NCBI RefSeq assembly: GCF_016827595.1
Contig: NZ_JAECMS010000002.1
Span: 868,001 to 932,000 of the forward strand
Source of the DNA: Luteirhabdus pelagi
GTDB taxonomy: Bacteria; Bacteroidota; Bacteroidia; Flavobacteriales; Flavobacteriaceae
Length of the DNA stretch: 64,000 nucleotides
Reading direction: 5' to 3'
Numbering within the stretch: the first letter of the stretch is position 1; every line of letters starts with the position of its first letter. Below, piece after piece: positions 26,005 through 35,600 of the stretch. The translations under genes and the position numbers were made by a program. The notes beneath the pieces were generated by a model, which ran no database searches, had not been told where the DNA came from, and worked only from the letters and a program-made list of their open reading frames with translations.

Positions 26005-26931
26005 TTAGGTCGCCGACCTGTCCTCATTCCTTACATACGGGATATTATGGGGTTTGGTTTTTAGAGGATAAATTTCCTGACCCAAAAAGCCTTGTGGAAA
26101 GGTCTCATCGCCCTCAAAGCCCAATTCAATATCGCGACCGTCGTGTGGAATATGGTCGGTCTTGAAAAGATAGTCCCATACACTCAAACTAATCCCAAAG
26201 TTAACGCCGTATTGTGCGTGTTTTGGGAGAACTTTAGCATGATGCCAGATATGCATCTTCGGATTGTTGAAAATATAGCGCAACGGCCCGTAATCCCAAC
26301 CGAGATTGGCGTGATTCAAATGCCCGATGGCCAAAGCCGAAAAATGTACGATTGCCACATCCTGAACTTCGAAACCACCGATTATGGCCAGCGGAATATA
26401 TAACAACGATTTATACACCACGGGTTCCATCCAATGATAGCGAAGATGTGCTGCAAAGCCCATTTCCTTCACCGAATGGTGTACCTGGTGAAACTTCCAT
26501 AAAAAAGGTACGCGATGTAATAACCGGTGGGTGTTCCATTGTACAAAATCGGAAATTAAGAAGAACACTAAAAGTCCTAGTCCGTAGGGAAGGGCATCAA
26601 CATCGAGCAGTTCGAAATCGGATAGTTGCAAGCCTATCAATCCCAAAATATCGTTGAAGACTTCGGCAGCTGCGTTGGATAGAAAAATCAAGACGATGAG
26701 GTTCAGCAGAAAAAAGTTGAAAAACATATAAAACGTATCCAACCAAAAATCCTTTCTGAATACCTTCTGATTCTTTCGCCAGGGAAAAATCATTTCCAAT
26801 ACCCACACCAAAAGGCTTACGGCAATCAAGCCATAGAAATAGTTCTCCCAGTGAAAGCGGGTAATCTCATCCCATAAATAATGGAAATAACCCGTGTACG
26901 AATCCTTGAATATTTGAAAATACTTCTCCAT
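26005..26931 (-). CDS. Sterol desaturase/fatty acid hydroxylase family membrane protein
   Basis: The 308-residue protein has about four transmembrane helices and the histidine boxes of di-iron membrane hydroxylases: HRLLHRVPFLWKFHQVHH, HLNHANLG and HIWHHAKVLPKHA. It would hydroxylate or desaturate a lipid in the inner membrane; the substrate is unknown. Its start lies at the downstream edge of the terminator that ends the preceding operon, so it probably starts a separate transcript with the DUF547 and TIGR04283 genes. A lipid-linked role, for instance making arsenolipids, is speculation. Confidence 0.87.
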   Translation of the reverse strand: MEKYFQIFKDSYTGYFHYLWDEITRFHWENYFYGLIAVSLLVWVLEMIFPWRKNQKVFRKDFWLDTFYMFFNFFLLNLIVLIFLSNAAAEVFNDILGLIGLQLSDFELLDVDALPYGLGLLVFFLISDFVQWNTHRLLHRVPFLWKFHQVHHSVKEMGFAAHLRYHWMEPVVYKSLLYIPLAIIGGFEVQDVAIVHFSALAIGHLNHANLGWDYGPLRYIFNNPKMHIWHHAKVLPKHAQYGVNFGISLSVWDYLFKTDHIPHDGRDIELGFEGDETFPQGFLGQEIYPLKTKPHNIPYVRNEDRSAT

Positions 26932-26965
26932 AAAAAAACCTGTCCATCAGTCGTTGAACAGGTTT
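26932..26965 (-). terminator. Intrinsic terminator after the purine nucleoside phosphorylase gene
   Basis: On the minus strand AAACCTGT (26965-26958) pairs with ACAGGTTT (26943-26936), followed by a run of T to 26932. It ends the arsenosugar-type operon and abuts the start codon of the next gene. Confidence 0.75.
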
Positions 26966-26990
26966 CAAAATTACGGTTTTTTGAAATTTG

Positions 26991-27809
26991 TTATAGTTGT
27001 TTGATCAGTTCACTGAAAAGCGTAATCATTTCCGGTTCGGCCTTGTTTGCCATGGTGATAATTTCCTGAATATTGACCGGCTGCAAATTGTCTGGGTCGC
27101 ACTCGTCGGTTAATACGGAAACCGCCGCTACTGGAAGGTTCAAGTGGTTTGCTACGATCACTTCAGGTACAGTACTCATACCAACGGCATCGGCGCCAAT
27201 GATTTTTAAGTATCGGTATTCGGCTCTGGTTTCTAATTGTGGTCCAACCACTGAAGCGTACACTCCTTTATGAAGATTTATATCGTTTTCAGAAGCGATT
27301 TTCTCTAGCAACATATTCATATCGCGATCGTAGGGAGCGCTCATGTCGACAAAGCGTTCGCCCATTTTCTCCACGCCACGGAAGGCGAGGGGAGAACCAC
27401 CTTGCAGGTTGATATGATCATCGATAAGCATAATTTCACCTTTCTTAAAATCAAGATTTACCGCTCCGGCAGCGTTGCTTACCAAAAGTTTCTTCACGCC
27501 AAGCGCATGCATCACTCGAACTGGGAAGGTAACGTCGCGTAGCGTATAGCCTTCATAAACATGAAAACGACCCTGCATTAAAATGACCTTTTTGCCAGAA
27601 AGTGTCCCGAAGATCAATTTTCCATGGTGAAATTCGACGGTTGCCGTAGGAAAGTTCGGAATATGGTTATAGCTCATTTCACTTTGGATTTCCACTTCTT
27701 CCAATATCTTACCTAAACCTGTTCCCAAGATGATTCCAACCTCTGGTTCACCGAAGCCGCGATCTTTCAGAAAGGCGGCCGATTCGTCTATATATCGTTG
27801 CATGCTCAT
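26991..27809 (-). CDS. Purine nucleoside phosphorylase, trimeric family
   Basis: It phosphorolyses a purine nucleoside to base plus sugar 1-phosphate. Family marks in order: IILGTGLGKI, HHGKLIFG, MQGRFHVYEGY, SNAAGAVN, VGPQLETRAEYR with the base-binding Glu, and GMSTVPEVIVANH. The residue that is Asn243 in human PNP is Asp here (SVLTDECDPD), as in methylthioadenosine phosphorylases that prefer 6-aminopurines. This fits removal of adenine from an adenosylated intermediate made by the ArsS-type enzyme of the same operon, though that link is inference. It begins 2 bases after the TIGR04282 gene. Confidence 0.9.
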   Translation of the reverse strand: MSMQRYIDESAAFLKDRGFGEPEVGIILGTGLGKILEEVEIQSEMSYNHIPNFPTATVEFHHGKLIFGTLSGKKVILMQGRFHVYEGYTLRDVTFPVRVMHALGVKKLLVSNAAGAVNLDFKKGEIMLIDDHINLQGGSPLAFRGVEKMGERFVDMSAPYDRDMNMLLEKIASENDINLHKGVYASVVGPQLETRAEYRYLKIIGADAVGMSTVPEVIVANHLNLPVAAVSVLTDECDPDNLQPVNIQEIITMANKAEPEMITLFSELIKQL

Positions 27810-27811
27810 GT

Positions 27812-28498
27812 TTAAAATGTATTGTCTAAATGGTCGGGAAGCAAATGTTGTAATGCGTCTACATCCCGAATATCACTATAGTAATCGATGTCGTTCTTTT
27901 CTTCCAATTGAAACACTACTGCATCTTTCAAATCCTTCTCGGTATCCTTCAACACGGTGTCGTGTCCCCAGTTTTTGTTCTGAAACAGTTTTTCGTTTAG
28001 CTGTTTCATTCCCAATAAATAATAACCGCCATCCTTTGCGGGTCCTAGCGTATAATCATGGTCGTTTAATCCTTCAAAAGCAGCTTCAATATCCTTTTGT
28101 TGCAATTCGAAAATATCACTACCAACGATAATCAGTTTTTCATAGCCGGCTTCAAACAGTTCTTGAAACGCATTCTTCATCCGTTCGCCTAAATCGTTAC
28201 CGCGCTGTAGTTTTTTTCTGAAGATTTCTTCATCCCAAAGATCGCCCGTATGTTTCTTTTCAGAATAGAACACATATTTATCGGTTTTGAGGTTTTTGGT
28301 GATATCGACCGTATGTTGAAGTAGAAATTTATACACGCGAAGGGCTGCTTCGTCACCGATGGTTACCGCCAATCGGGTTTTCACTTTTCCCAATTCTGGG
28401 TTTCGGGTGAAGATAATCAGCGCACTTTTGGAACTAGGATAATGAAAGTCTTCGGTACTGTCGTCGCAATTTGAATCTTTTGAAGAAAGTAGTCCCAT
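27812..28498 (-). CDS. TIGR04282-type glycosyltransferase (DUF2064, arsenosugar biosynthesis family)
   Basis: The 228-residue protein has IIFTRNPELGKVKTRLA near its start, the nucleotide-binding motif, then IVGSDIFEL with the metal-binding Asp, LGPAKDGGYYLLGM and NWGHDTVL. These mark TIGR04282, a GT-A-like family named for its place in arsenosugar gene clusters. The first 25 residues are a poorly conserved extension; a later start is possible but no Met is near. It sits 1 base from the rhodanese gene and 2 bases from the phosphorylase gene, so all three are one transcript. Confidence 0.88.
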   Translation of the reverse strand: MGLLSSKDSNCDDSTEDFHYPSSKSALIIFTRNPELGKVKTRLAVTIGDEAALRVYKFLLQHTVDITKNLKTDKYVFYSEKKHTGDLWDEEIFRKKLQRGNDLGERMKNAFQELFEAGYEKLIIVGSDIFELQQKDIEAAFEGLNDHDYTLGPAKDGGYYLLGMKQLNEKLFQNKNWGHDTVLKDTEKDLKDAVVFQLEEKNDIDYYSDIRDVDALQHLLPDHLDNTF

Positions 28499-28499
28499 A

Positions 28500-29003
28500 C
28501 TATCGTTTTAAAATGATGTTACCGCGTTCCAGCCATTGGCTCCAATGCTTTGAAAAGCCATGGATATCTTCTGTTTCCTCGCCAGTTTCATCAACGACCG
28601 GAAAGTTGGCATTCATCCACTCAAAGATACCACCGTAGAGATTTTCTACCTGAGTATAGCCCGCTTTTTTCAGTTTTTCTGAAATCTGTTCCGAACGAAT
28701 GCCGAGCGAACAGTACACCACGATACGAGTGTCGGAATTCGGCAATTGTTGAAGCATTTTTTCCTCATCAAAATTTGAAAAACCTATAAAAATTGAATTC
28801 GGAATATGACTTACCTGAAACTCCTCGGGTTCACGGGCATCCAAAATGGTGATGGAGTCATTCATCTGAAGCATGCGTAGCTCTGTTACCGAAATATACG
28901 GCACACTTCGGGTGTTGTAGCGGTCTAATATGTCTTGTAGCGATTGCTGCGAAAGGCAGTGAAAACTGCTTAGCACAAACAATAGTAAGAGCATCTTTTT
29001 CAT
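28500..29003 (-). CDS. Secreted or membrane-anchored rhodanese-domain protein
   Basis: The start at 29003 gives MKKMLLLLFVLSSFHCLSQQ, a signal peptide, perhaps a lipoprotein signal; another Met three codons upstream (29012) is equally possible, but longer frames run into the previous gene. The rhodanese domain (about 35-150) carries ILDAREPEEFQVSHIPNS and the active-site Cys in VVYCSLGIRSEQI. Rhodaneses transfer sulfane sulfur to cyanide, thiols or arsenic compounds. Its position between phosphoesterase and glycosyltransferase genes ties it to the cluster's chemistry. Confidence 0.87.
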   Translation of the reverse strand: MKKMLLLLFVLSSFHCLSQQSLQDILDRYNTRSVPYISVTELRMLQMNDSITILDAREPEEFQVSHIPNSIFIGFSNFDEEKMLQQLPNSDTRIVVYCSLGIRSEQISEKLKKAGYTQVENLYGGIFEWMNANFPVVDETGEETEDIHGFSKHWSQWLERGNIILKR

Positions 29004-29025
29004 AGCATTCATAAAAATACGGAAG

Positions 29026-29853
29026 TTAGGGCGTGATCGCAACTCCCTGTTGAGCTGTTTCGGTAGCGGGTAGGATTTCGGTATTGTCCCAAATTCCTGT
29101 GAGCAGCGTTTGGGCATATTCCTTCGGCAATTTCTCCTGAACCATCAACGCATGTGTAGTTTCATGATCATACTCCAATCGTTGGTGCGAATAGCGAATT
29201 CCTTCCGAAGTTGCCATTAAGGTGGCAAACCACACCTTAGGTGAACCATCATTGGCTGGCATTCCGATAACGCCAGGATTTAACCATAAGGTATTTTCTT
29301 TGTTTTGTGCAAAAGGCAAGCCACAATGTCCGGCGATGATTATGTCGCTACCAGTTTGGTTGAAAGTAGCTTCTTTTTCTTCCCAAGGGGTCGACTTAAA
29401 GATGAAATCGGAGACATGTTGGAAGGAGCCGTGTACAACCAAAACCTTTTGACCAGCATACCGAAAACTGATATGGTCTGGTAATTCTTGCAAAAACTGC
29501 ATCGAATCTTCTGAAAGCTTCGATTTGGCGAAAGGATACCATTGCTGAGAAAAAGCATCACAACGGGAACCTTTTCTAAAGTCGCAGCCACAATCCTCGG
29601 CACCGTCACGCAATTGAATTTCCACATTGCCCAAAATACTTCTGGCACCCCAATTCTTAAAAAACTGTAGTGTTTCCTCGGGCTGCGCACAATAGCCGAT
29701 GATATCGCCATTGCAGATACAGTTGGAAGGTGGAATATTGTTTTTTTCAGCATACGAGCGCAAGGCTCTTAAGGCCTGTAAATTGCTATACACCCCACCA
29801 AATAGTAGGATAGGGCCGTCTACTTCACCAATATCAATTATTTTTTTATCCAT
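29026..29853 (-). CDS. Metallophosphoesterase-fold protein with altered, Cys-rich active site
   Basis: From the Met at 29853 the protein has 275 residues and follows the YfcE-like metallophosphoesterase order, but most metal ligands are replaced: the usual D-x-H-G-N is FGGVYSNLQAL, GNH(D/E) is GNVEIQL, and GHTH is GHCGLPF. NGDIIGY and VVHGSF are kept. New Cys residues appear in NCICNGDIIGYC and in EDCGCDFRKGSRCD. The frame is intact and the order conserved, so this is a divergent subfamily, not a decayed gene. It may bind a thiophilic metalloid or metal instead of the usual di-metal centre; that is inference. The start overlaps the symporter's end by 16 bases. Confidence 0.8.
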   Translation of the reverse strand: MDKKIIDIGEVDGPILLFGGVYSNLQALRALRSYAEKNNIPPSNCICNGDIIGYCAQPEETLQFFKNWGARSILGNVEIQLRDGAEDCGCDFRKGSRCDAFSQQWYPFAKSKLSEDSMQFLQELPDHISFRYAGQKVLVVHGSFQHVSDFIFKSTPWEEKEATFNQTGSDIIIAGHCGLPFAQNKENTLWLNPGVIGMPANDGSPKVWFATLMATSEGIRYSHQRLEYDHETTHALMVQEKLPKEYAQTLLTGIWDNTEILPATETAQQGVAITP

Positions 29854-31172
29854 AGCGGAATCAAATATACAAGCATACAACATAGAATGCCCCAAATATT
29901 CACCCAAAGTAGATCGGCATGGGGACCAGAAGTGAATAAAAGGGAAGTGGGGAATGTTTCAAAAACCAATAAAAATCCAAAAAGCAATCCACATACAATG
30001 CTTAAATAAAAACTTATTTTAGGTGCCTTTTTCTCCCAAAAAAGAAAAACAGGCGTTAGTCCGATAACCATCGTCCCTGAAATGGTGGTAGCACTTAAAA
30101 TCTCCGCATCCAAAAACACAGGGATGGTTCCCAAAATGGTAATAGCTACCATGGCAGCACGACCGAAGGTTAGATCTTTTCCCATCTTTAAATCGACTGC
30201 CAGCAATTTTGAAAAGGATGAAAAGGTCGAGTCCAAGGTGGAAGCTGCGGAAGTGATCATAATAAAATTAATGACCAGCAAAATTATAACTCCAAACGCC
30301 TTGCCGACTTCAACCGCAGCCTGTCCTTCCATTCCCTGTTGTTGGGCATATACACCAATCATACTAAAAAGGATGATACAAGCGGCTCCGATAACACTCG
30401 CCCAAAGGAAACTCTTTCGAGTGATCTTCGGACTGCTCAAAAATCCTCTGTCGGTCAATACCGGATCGTGAAACGGATAGCTAAAGGACTGAATTAAGGC
30501 TGCAAAGAACAAGTTTAACCCCATATCGAAGGCCCATTCTCCTGAAGTGGCGACATAGGAAGGGGTAAAATTGTCTTCCGAAAACAGCGCTCCCAATATT
30601 ACGATTAACAATATGGAAAAGAGCACCATTTGTATGACATCCGTAAATATAGAGCTGCTCAATCCGCCTTTTAGCGAATAGGCCAAGGTAAGTGCCGTGA
30701 ATACTAAAATCGCCCAATAATACGGCGTGCTGCCTAGATCGCCAAAATAGGTCCCAATAACCATCGTATTACTCCATACTTCATTAAATAGCCGAATGGC
30801 AATCAAAATAGAGAACAAGGCCATGGCACCTTTTCCATACCGTGTGGTTAGAAAGTCGTGGATGCTTTCAAACCCTCCTTTCGTCCGTAATTGATAGATA
30901 AGAATTCCCGCAACGGCAAAGCTAACATAGTATCCAGCATAGGCTACGCCGCCAACGATTCCAAAGGCTAATCCGAGGTTGGCAGCGTTGGTGATACTTT
31001 TGGCGAAAATCCAAGAAATGATCAAACTTCCTGTTAACCATAGGGCCGAAGGCGCCTTTTTGCGATGTGTGGCCTTAAAAAACTGACCGGGCGTCTTCGC
31101 TAAGGGTGACAGGAAAAATAATATCAAACTGGAAGCACCAATCAGGAGCCATTGCCAGAGGGTAATCGACAT
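29838..31172 (-). CDS. Sodium:solute symporter family protein
   Basis: The 444-residue protein has about twelve to thirteen hydrophobic segments and the LeuT-like features of the SSS family: SLIISWIFAKSITNAANLG, the RYGKGAMALFSILIAIRLF segment, LKGGLSSSIFTDVIQMVLF and SAASTLDSTFSSFSKL, the last being part of the sodium site. It would carry a small solute across the inner membrane. Directly downstream of the SusD gene (14 bases), it likely takes over the compound imported by SusCD. The solute is unknown. Confidence 0.88.
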   Translation of the reverse strand: MSITLWQWLLIGASSLILFFLSPLAKTPGQFFKATHRKKAPSALWLTGSLIISWIFAKSITNAANLGLAFGIVGGVAYAGYYVSFAVAGILIYQLRTKGGFESIHDFLTTRYGKGAMALFSILIAIRLFNEVWSNTMVIGTYFGDLGSTPYYWAILVFTALTLAYSLKGGLSSSIFTDVIQMVLFSILLIVILGALFSEDNFTPSYVATSGEWAFDMGLNLFFAALIQSFSYPFHDPVLTDRGFLSSPKITRKSFLWASVIGAACIILFSMIGVYAQQQGMEGQAAVEVGKAFGVIILLVINFIMITSAASTLDSTFSSFSKLLAVDLKMGKDLTFGRAAMVAITILGTIPVFLDAEILSATTISGTMVIGLTPVFLFWEKKAPKISFYLSIVCGLLFGFLLVFETFPTSLLFTSGPHADLLWVNIWGILCCMLVYLIPLWIKK

Positions 31173-31186
31173 ACTAATTCAAATTT

Positions 31187-32629
31187 TTATTCATCCCACC
31201 AAACGGGAACATTAATACTATTACCATTGGTTTGGGAAGCAGCTTGCTGGTAATTTTCGGCATTCAACGCCTCCTCTTCTGCTGGGTACGGCATTCGAAT
31301 AGGAATAAGTCCATCATTCAAGCTTGCTGCTATTGGACGTAGTTCCGGAAATCCGGTACGCCGCCATTCGACCCACCCCTCATAACCATTGATGAGGTTC
31401 GCGATCCATTTTTGGGTAATGATTTGTTGAAGCGGTGTTGTTCCATTGGCTTCGAAAGCCGCTTGTCCGCTGAGGTAATCGCTCGGTAATTCCGTTTGCC
31501 AATAGTCAAATGCCAAGGTTACGCCTTGTTCATACAAGGTTTGGGCATCTGCAGAAATAAATCCTTTTTTGGCAGCTTCGGCTAAATAGAAAGCTACTTC
31601 CCAAGCCGTAAGAAAATTAGCATCTAAGGTTGAGGTATCTTCTCTGAACGCGGTTCCGGCTAAGGAATAATCTGCCAATTCAATAGAGGTTTGAGAGGCG
31701 TCAATTCCGTTAATTAAGCCATTGTACGCTTCCCCTGAAGCATTTTCAAACGGACGGAAAAATTCACCGATACGCGGATCGTTCAATCCTATCATAATGT
31801 CTTCCATGGTTTCGGAGAGCACAAAATTGTTGAAATCGCCGATGCGCAATTGTGCCAATCGGAAGCTATTCGGATCGGAATTCGTAAAATCGAAGGTCGC
31901 ATTCTGTTCATTTGTATTGAAATAATTTCCTTCGGTATAAAGCTGTTGTAACTGCTGTGCAACATCTACTTCACCTGAAATCCGCATCAACGCTTTAATT
32001 TTTAAGGAATTTGCGAATGTAATCCATTGCTCCAAATCGCCATTGAAAAGTATATCGCCTTCCAAAGGAATGACGTCATCATAATTCTGAAGGGCAACGA
32101 TTCCCTTATCCAGATTATCCATGATGCCACCTTCTGCCAAATATATATCCTCCTGTGAATCGTACGTTGGTGTGACCGTGCCTTCCACGCCATTAAACGC
32201 TTCAAAATAGGGAACGTCGCCGAAAAGGTCTGTCAATCCCGCTGCGAAATACGCTTTTAAAATCAACGCAGGACCTTCGTAAACAGCAAAGGTTTCATTG
32301 GTTCTGGCTTGGGTTAAAATAATTTCATTATCGCGTAAATTGGTATAGAAAATCGGCCAAGGATTTCCACCCAGTTGGGGCGATTTCAGCGCATGACGAT
32401 CAAAAAGGTTGAAGTCAATCGCTGTCCGGTGTTGCGATAATAGGTCGCCGGCCACAAACCCCTCATAGCTCATTTCATCCCCAAAGTCGTAGATCACCTG
32501 ACGAAGCAATAGGGATGGTTGCACCGAGTTCGGAGCGTTTGGATTGGTATTTATTTCTTCAAAATCGCTGGTACAGCTTGAAAAGCTGAGCAGCAATACA
32601 CTGAAAATGCTATATAGAAATGTTTTCAT
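31187..32629 (-). CDS. SusD/RagB-family outer membrane lipoprotein
   Basis: The lipoprotein signal ends in LLSFSSCTSDF (Cys19), followed by the SusD pattern: EINTNPNAPNS, ILKAYFAAGLTDLFGDVPY, the FANSLKIKALMRIS helix and the C-terminal NGYEGWVEWRRTGFPEL block. SusD proteins lie as a lid on the SusC barrel and bind the ligand at the cell surface. The 480-residue length is typical of the SusD-like_2 branch, which often serves non-starch ligands and peptides. It is 10 bases downstream of its SusC. Confidence 0.93.
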   Translation of the reverse strand: MKTFLYSIFSVLLLSFSSCTSDFEEINTNPNAPNSVQPSLLLRQVIYDFGDEMSYEGFVAGDLLSQHRTAIDFNLFDRHALKSPQLGGNPWPIFYTNLRDNEIILTQARTNETFAVYEGPALILKAYFAAGLTDLFGDVPYFEAFNGVEGTVTPTYDSQEDIYLAEGGIMDNLDKGIVALQNYDDVIPLEGDILFNGDLEQWITFANSLKIKALMRISGEVDVAQQLQQLYTEGNYFNTNEQNATFDFTNSDPNSFRLAQLRIGDFNNFVLSETMEDIMIGLNDPRIGEFFRPFENASGEAYNGLINGIDASQTSIELADYSLAGTAFREDTSTLDANFLTAWEVAFYLAEAAKKGFISADAQTLYEQGVTLAFDYWQTELPSDYLSGQAAFEANGTTPLQQIITQKWIANLINGYEGWVEWRRTGFPELRPIAASLNDGLIPIRMPYPAEEEALNAENYQQAASQTNGNSINVPVWWDE

Positions 32630-32639
32630 AATGGTTGTA

Positions 32640-35600
32640 TTAAAAGTTGATGCCTGCCTTAAATCCGATACTTCTGCTGGTCGCGTAGCTCATATCCTCC
32701 ACGCCACTAACAAAACCTTCACCTTGAACGGCTAATTGTTCGGGGTCGAAATGCGGAATTTCGGAAATGGCGAAAATATTTCGACCAATGAGTGATAGAC
32801 TGACCTCGCCTCCTTGTTGAAGGCCTAGAAAGCCGGCTTTCAACTGAAAGGTATAGCCAACCTGAAACTGGCGCAATTTTAAGTACGAGGCATCATAAAT
32901 ATTGTTTTCCTCATGGTTTCGGTCGTAAAACTGACGGTAATAGGTTTCTGCTGAAATAGCCGTCGTGTTAGGAACATATTCCGGGTTCTCGGCAGTGCCT
33001 ACGTTTACAACGCCTTGCGGAATAATTCCCTCTTCGGGTCGGTTGGCCGTTTCGGCTAGCTGTCCGCCAACGGTTCCGAGCGCTCTGGTTCTAGATACCA
33101 ATTCACCTCCTTGTCGCCAATCGAAAAGAAAGCTGAGGTTCCAGTTCTTGTATTGAAATTGATTGTTCCACCCCAACATGAAGTCTGGATTGTAGTTTCC
33201 AAGTTTCTGAAGTTCGTTGTTTGCAATATAGCTGCCGTTTTCATCTAAAATGAATTGACCATCGTCGGTTTTTAGATATCCCGTTCCGTAGATATCACCC
33301 ACTTCACCGCCTTCTTCAACCTGAAACCAAACGGTTTGGTTGGCACTGTCGTAAATTCGGTTGTAGGCCAACGTTAATCGACCATCCGTTTGGGGCAGAT
33401 CCTCTACAATTGCTTTACTCGTGCTGAAGTTGAAGGTTGTATTCCATTGAAACGTTTCACTTTGAACAGGCGTTGCACCTGCAATTAGTTCGATCCCTTG
33501 GGTTCGAACTTTTCCGCCATTGACCACTTGTTGGTTGTATCCAGATGAAATGGCGACAGGAAGTGAAATAATCTGATCTTCCGTCAATGCATTGTAATAC
33601 GTAGCATCGAGTCGAAGGCGATCCTTCCAAAAGCGAATATCGGCCCCTACTTCAAAAGCGGTGGTCTGCTCTGGTTTCAGATTAGCGTTCGGAATGAAGT
33701 TTTGATCACTAAAGGTTGGTTGCCCCAAAAAGGGTGTTTGTGAAACGAAAGCCCCTGTGGTTTGATACGGAGCCGTATCGTTACCTACTTGTGCCACACT
33801 TCCCCTAAGTTTGAAAAAGGAGATTGTTTCTGGTAACTGAACCGCATTCGAAGCGACGAAGCTCAGGGAGGCAGAAGGGTAGAAAAACGAGGTGCCATCT
33901 ACCGAAAAGGGTGTTGCCAAGGCACTCGACCAATCGTTTCGGGCGGTAAGGTCTAGGTACAAATAGTTTTGATAGCCTAATTTTACGAGTCCATACACCG
34001 AATTGATCCGCTTTTCCGCTTCATATTGAAACACTTCAATTGGGGAAGCAGCATTATTTAAATTGAAAATTCCTGGCTGCGCCAAATTAACGGTTTGTGA
34101 TTGTTTGGTACTCGCTCTTTGATCCAGGCGATTCGCCCCAACCGACATGTCGAAACTGATATCGCCAAAAATATTGTTGTAATTCACCAATACATCGGTG
34201 TTCACTTCTCGGAACATCACATCGTGTTCGGCATAGCCTCCATTTTGAAAACGATTGCTGCTGTAGGCACGACGTAGCTTTCGGGTTTCGGTGGAATAGT
34301 CCATCCCGGTTCGAAGCGCAATGCTCAAATTATCGGTAATAAATTGCTTTGCTGAAAGGTTTCCAAACACTCTATCGCGGACAAAGCTGTTACGGTTTTC
34401 AAATAGGATGAAATACGGGTTATCGAAATAGGTATAGTTGAAGGAAAACTGCTGAATGTCTTCCAATCCCGGCTGCCAATAATCCTTTAGGCTTTCAATA
34501 TTCAGGGAACGCGGTCCCCAGGCTACTAAGGAATAATTTACGTTTTCACTCCCGTATCCGTTTGATGGTCGGTTATCACTTTGCGAGTTCACGTAATTGA
34601 TGGTAGCATTGAATTCCGTTTTGTCGGTGGGTTGAAAGTGAAGTCGTGCAGCGGCCGTTTGCCGATCCAGATTCACGCCTGGAATAATGCCATCGCTACG
34701 AAGATCGGTGAAGGACAATCGATAATTTCCCTTCCCGAAGTTGTCGGAAACCGCTACATTATTAATGGTGGTGATACCTGTTTCATAAAAATCCTTTAGG
34801 TTGTCGGGATGCGACACAAAGGGTGTTGGGGTAATGGGCAAGCCATCATACAAAGCAGTATCGCCACCGCGAACCACGGTACCGTTGGGTAGCGTAACCG
34901 GACTGTCGAATTGTGGAATTTGTAAGCCTACATCCAATCGCGGTCCCCAAGAATAGGTAATGACATCGTTAATGCCACCGCCAAGACCATCGACAAACTC
35001 GAATTGCCCTGAGTTTCCTTGTCCGTACCGGTTTTGAAATTCTGGAAGTTGAAAAGGGGTTTCGATAAATAAGCTGGTGTTGATGCTAATACCAAGTCCT
35101 TTGGAGGCACTCCCATCTTTGGTTTCGATAACGATTACCCCGTTGGAAGCTCTGGTTCCATACAGTGCTGCCGCGGTAGGCCCTTTTAAGACCGTAAGCG
35201 AAGCGATATCATCTGGGTTCACTTCCATGGCGCCATTTCCGAAATCGATTTCCTGAAAGCCTGCTGCCGCTTCGTTAGTGACGTTAAAAACCGTTTCGTT
35301 ATTAATGGGTGTTCCATCTACGATAAATAATGGATTGTTGTTGGAAAACGAGCCTTCGCCGCGGATAGTGATTTTCGAGGTGGATCCAACGCCCGTTGCA
35401 CCTTGAGAGATGGTAACACCCGCTAATTTTCCTGCAAGGTTATCCAAAAAGTTTACGGCCTTCACTTCGCTGATACCTTCTGAATCCAAACTCTGGACGG
35501 CATAGCCTAGTTCTTTTGTTTCGCGTTCGAGCCCGAGGGCGGTAACCACCACTTCATCTAAATTGGTGGTCGATTCTTCTAAATAAATTGAAAATTCGGT

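Noticed and set aside
29026-29853. Phosphoesterase as a pseudogene
   Set aside because: The frame is intact, the order of motifs is kept and replacements are systematic, with Cys gained at several sites, so a divergent functional subfamily fits better.
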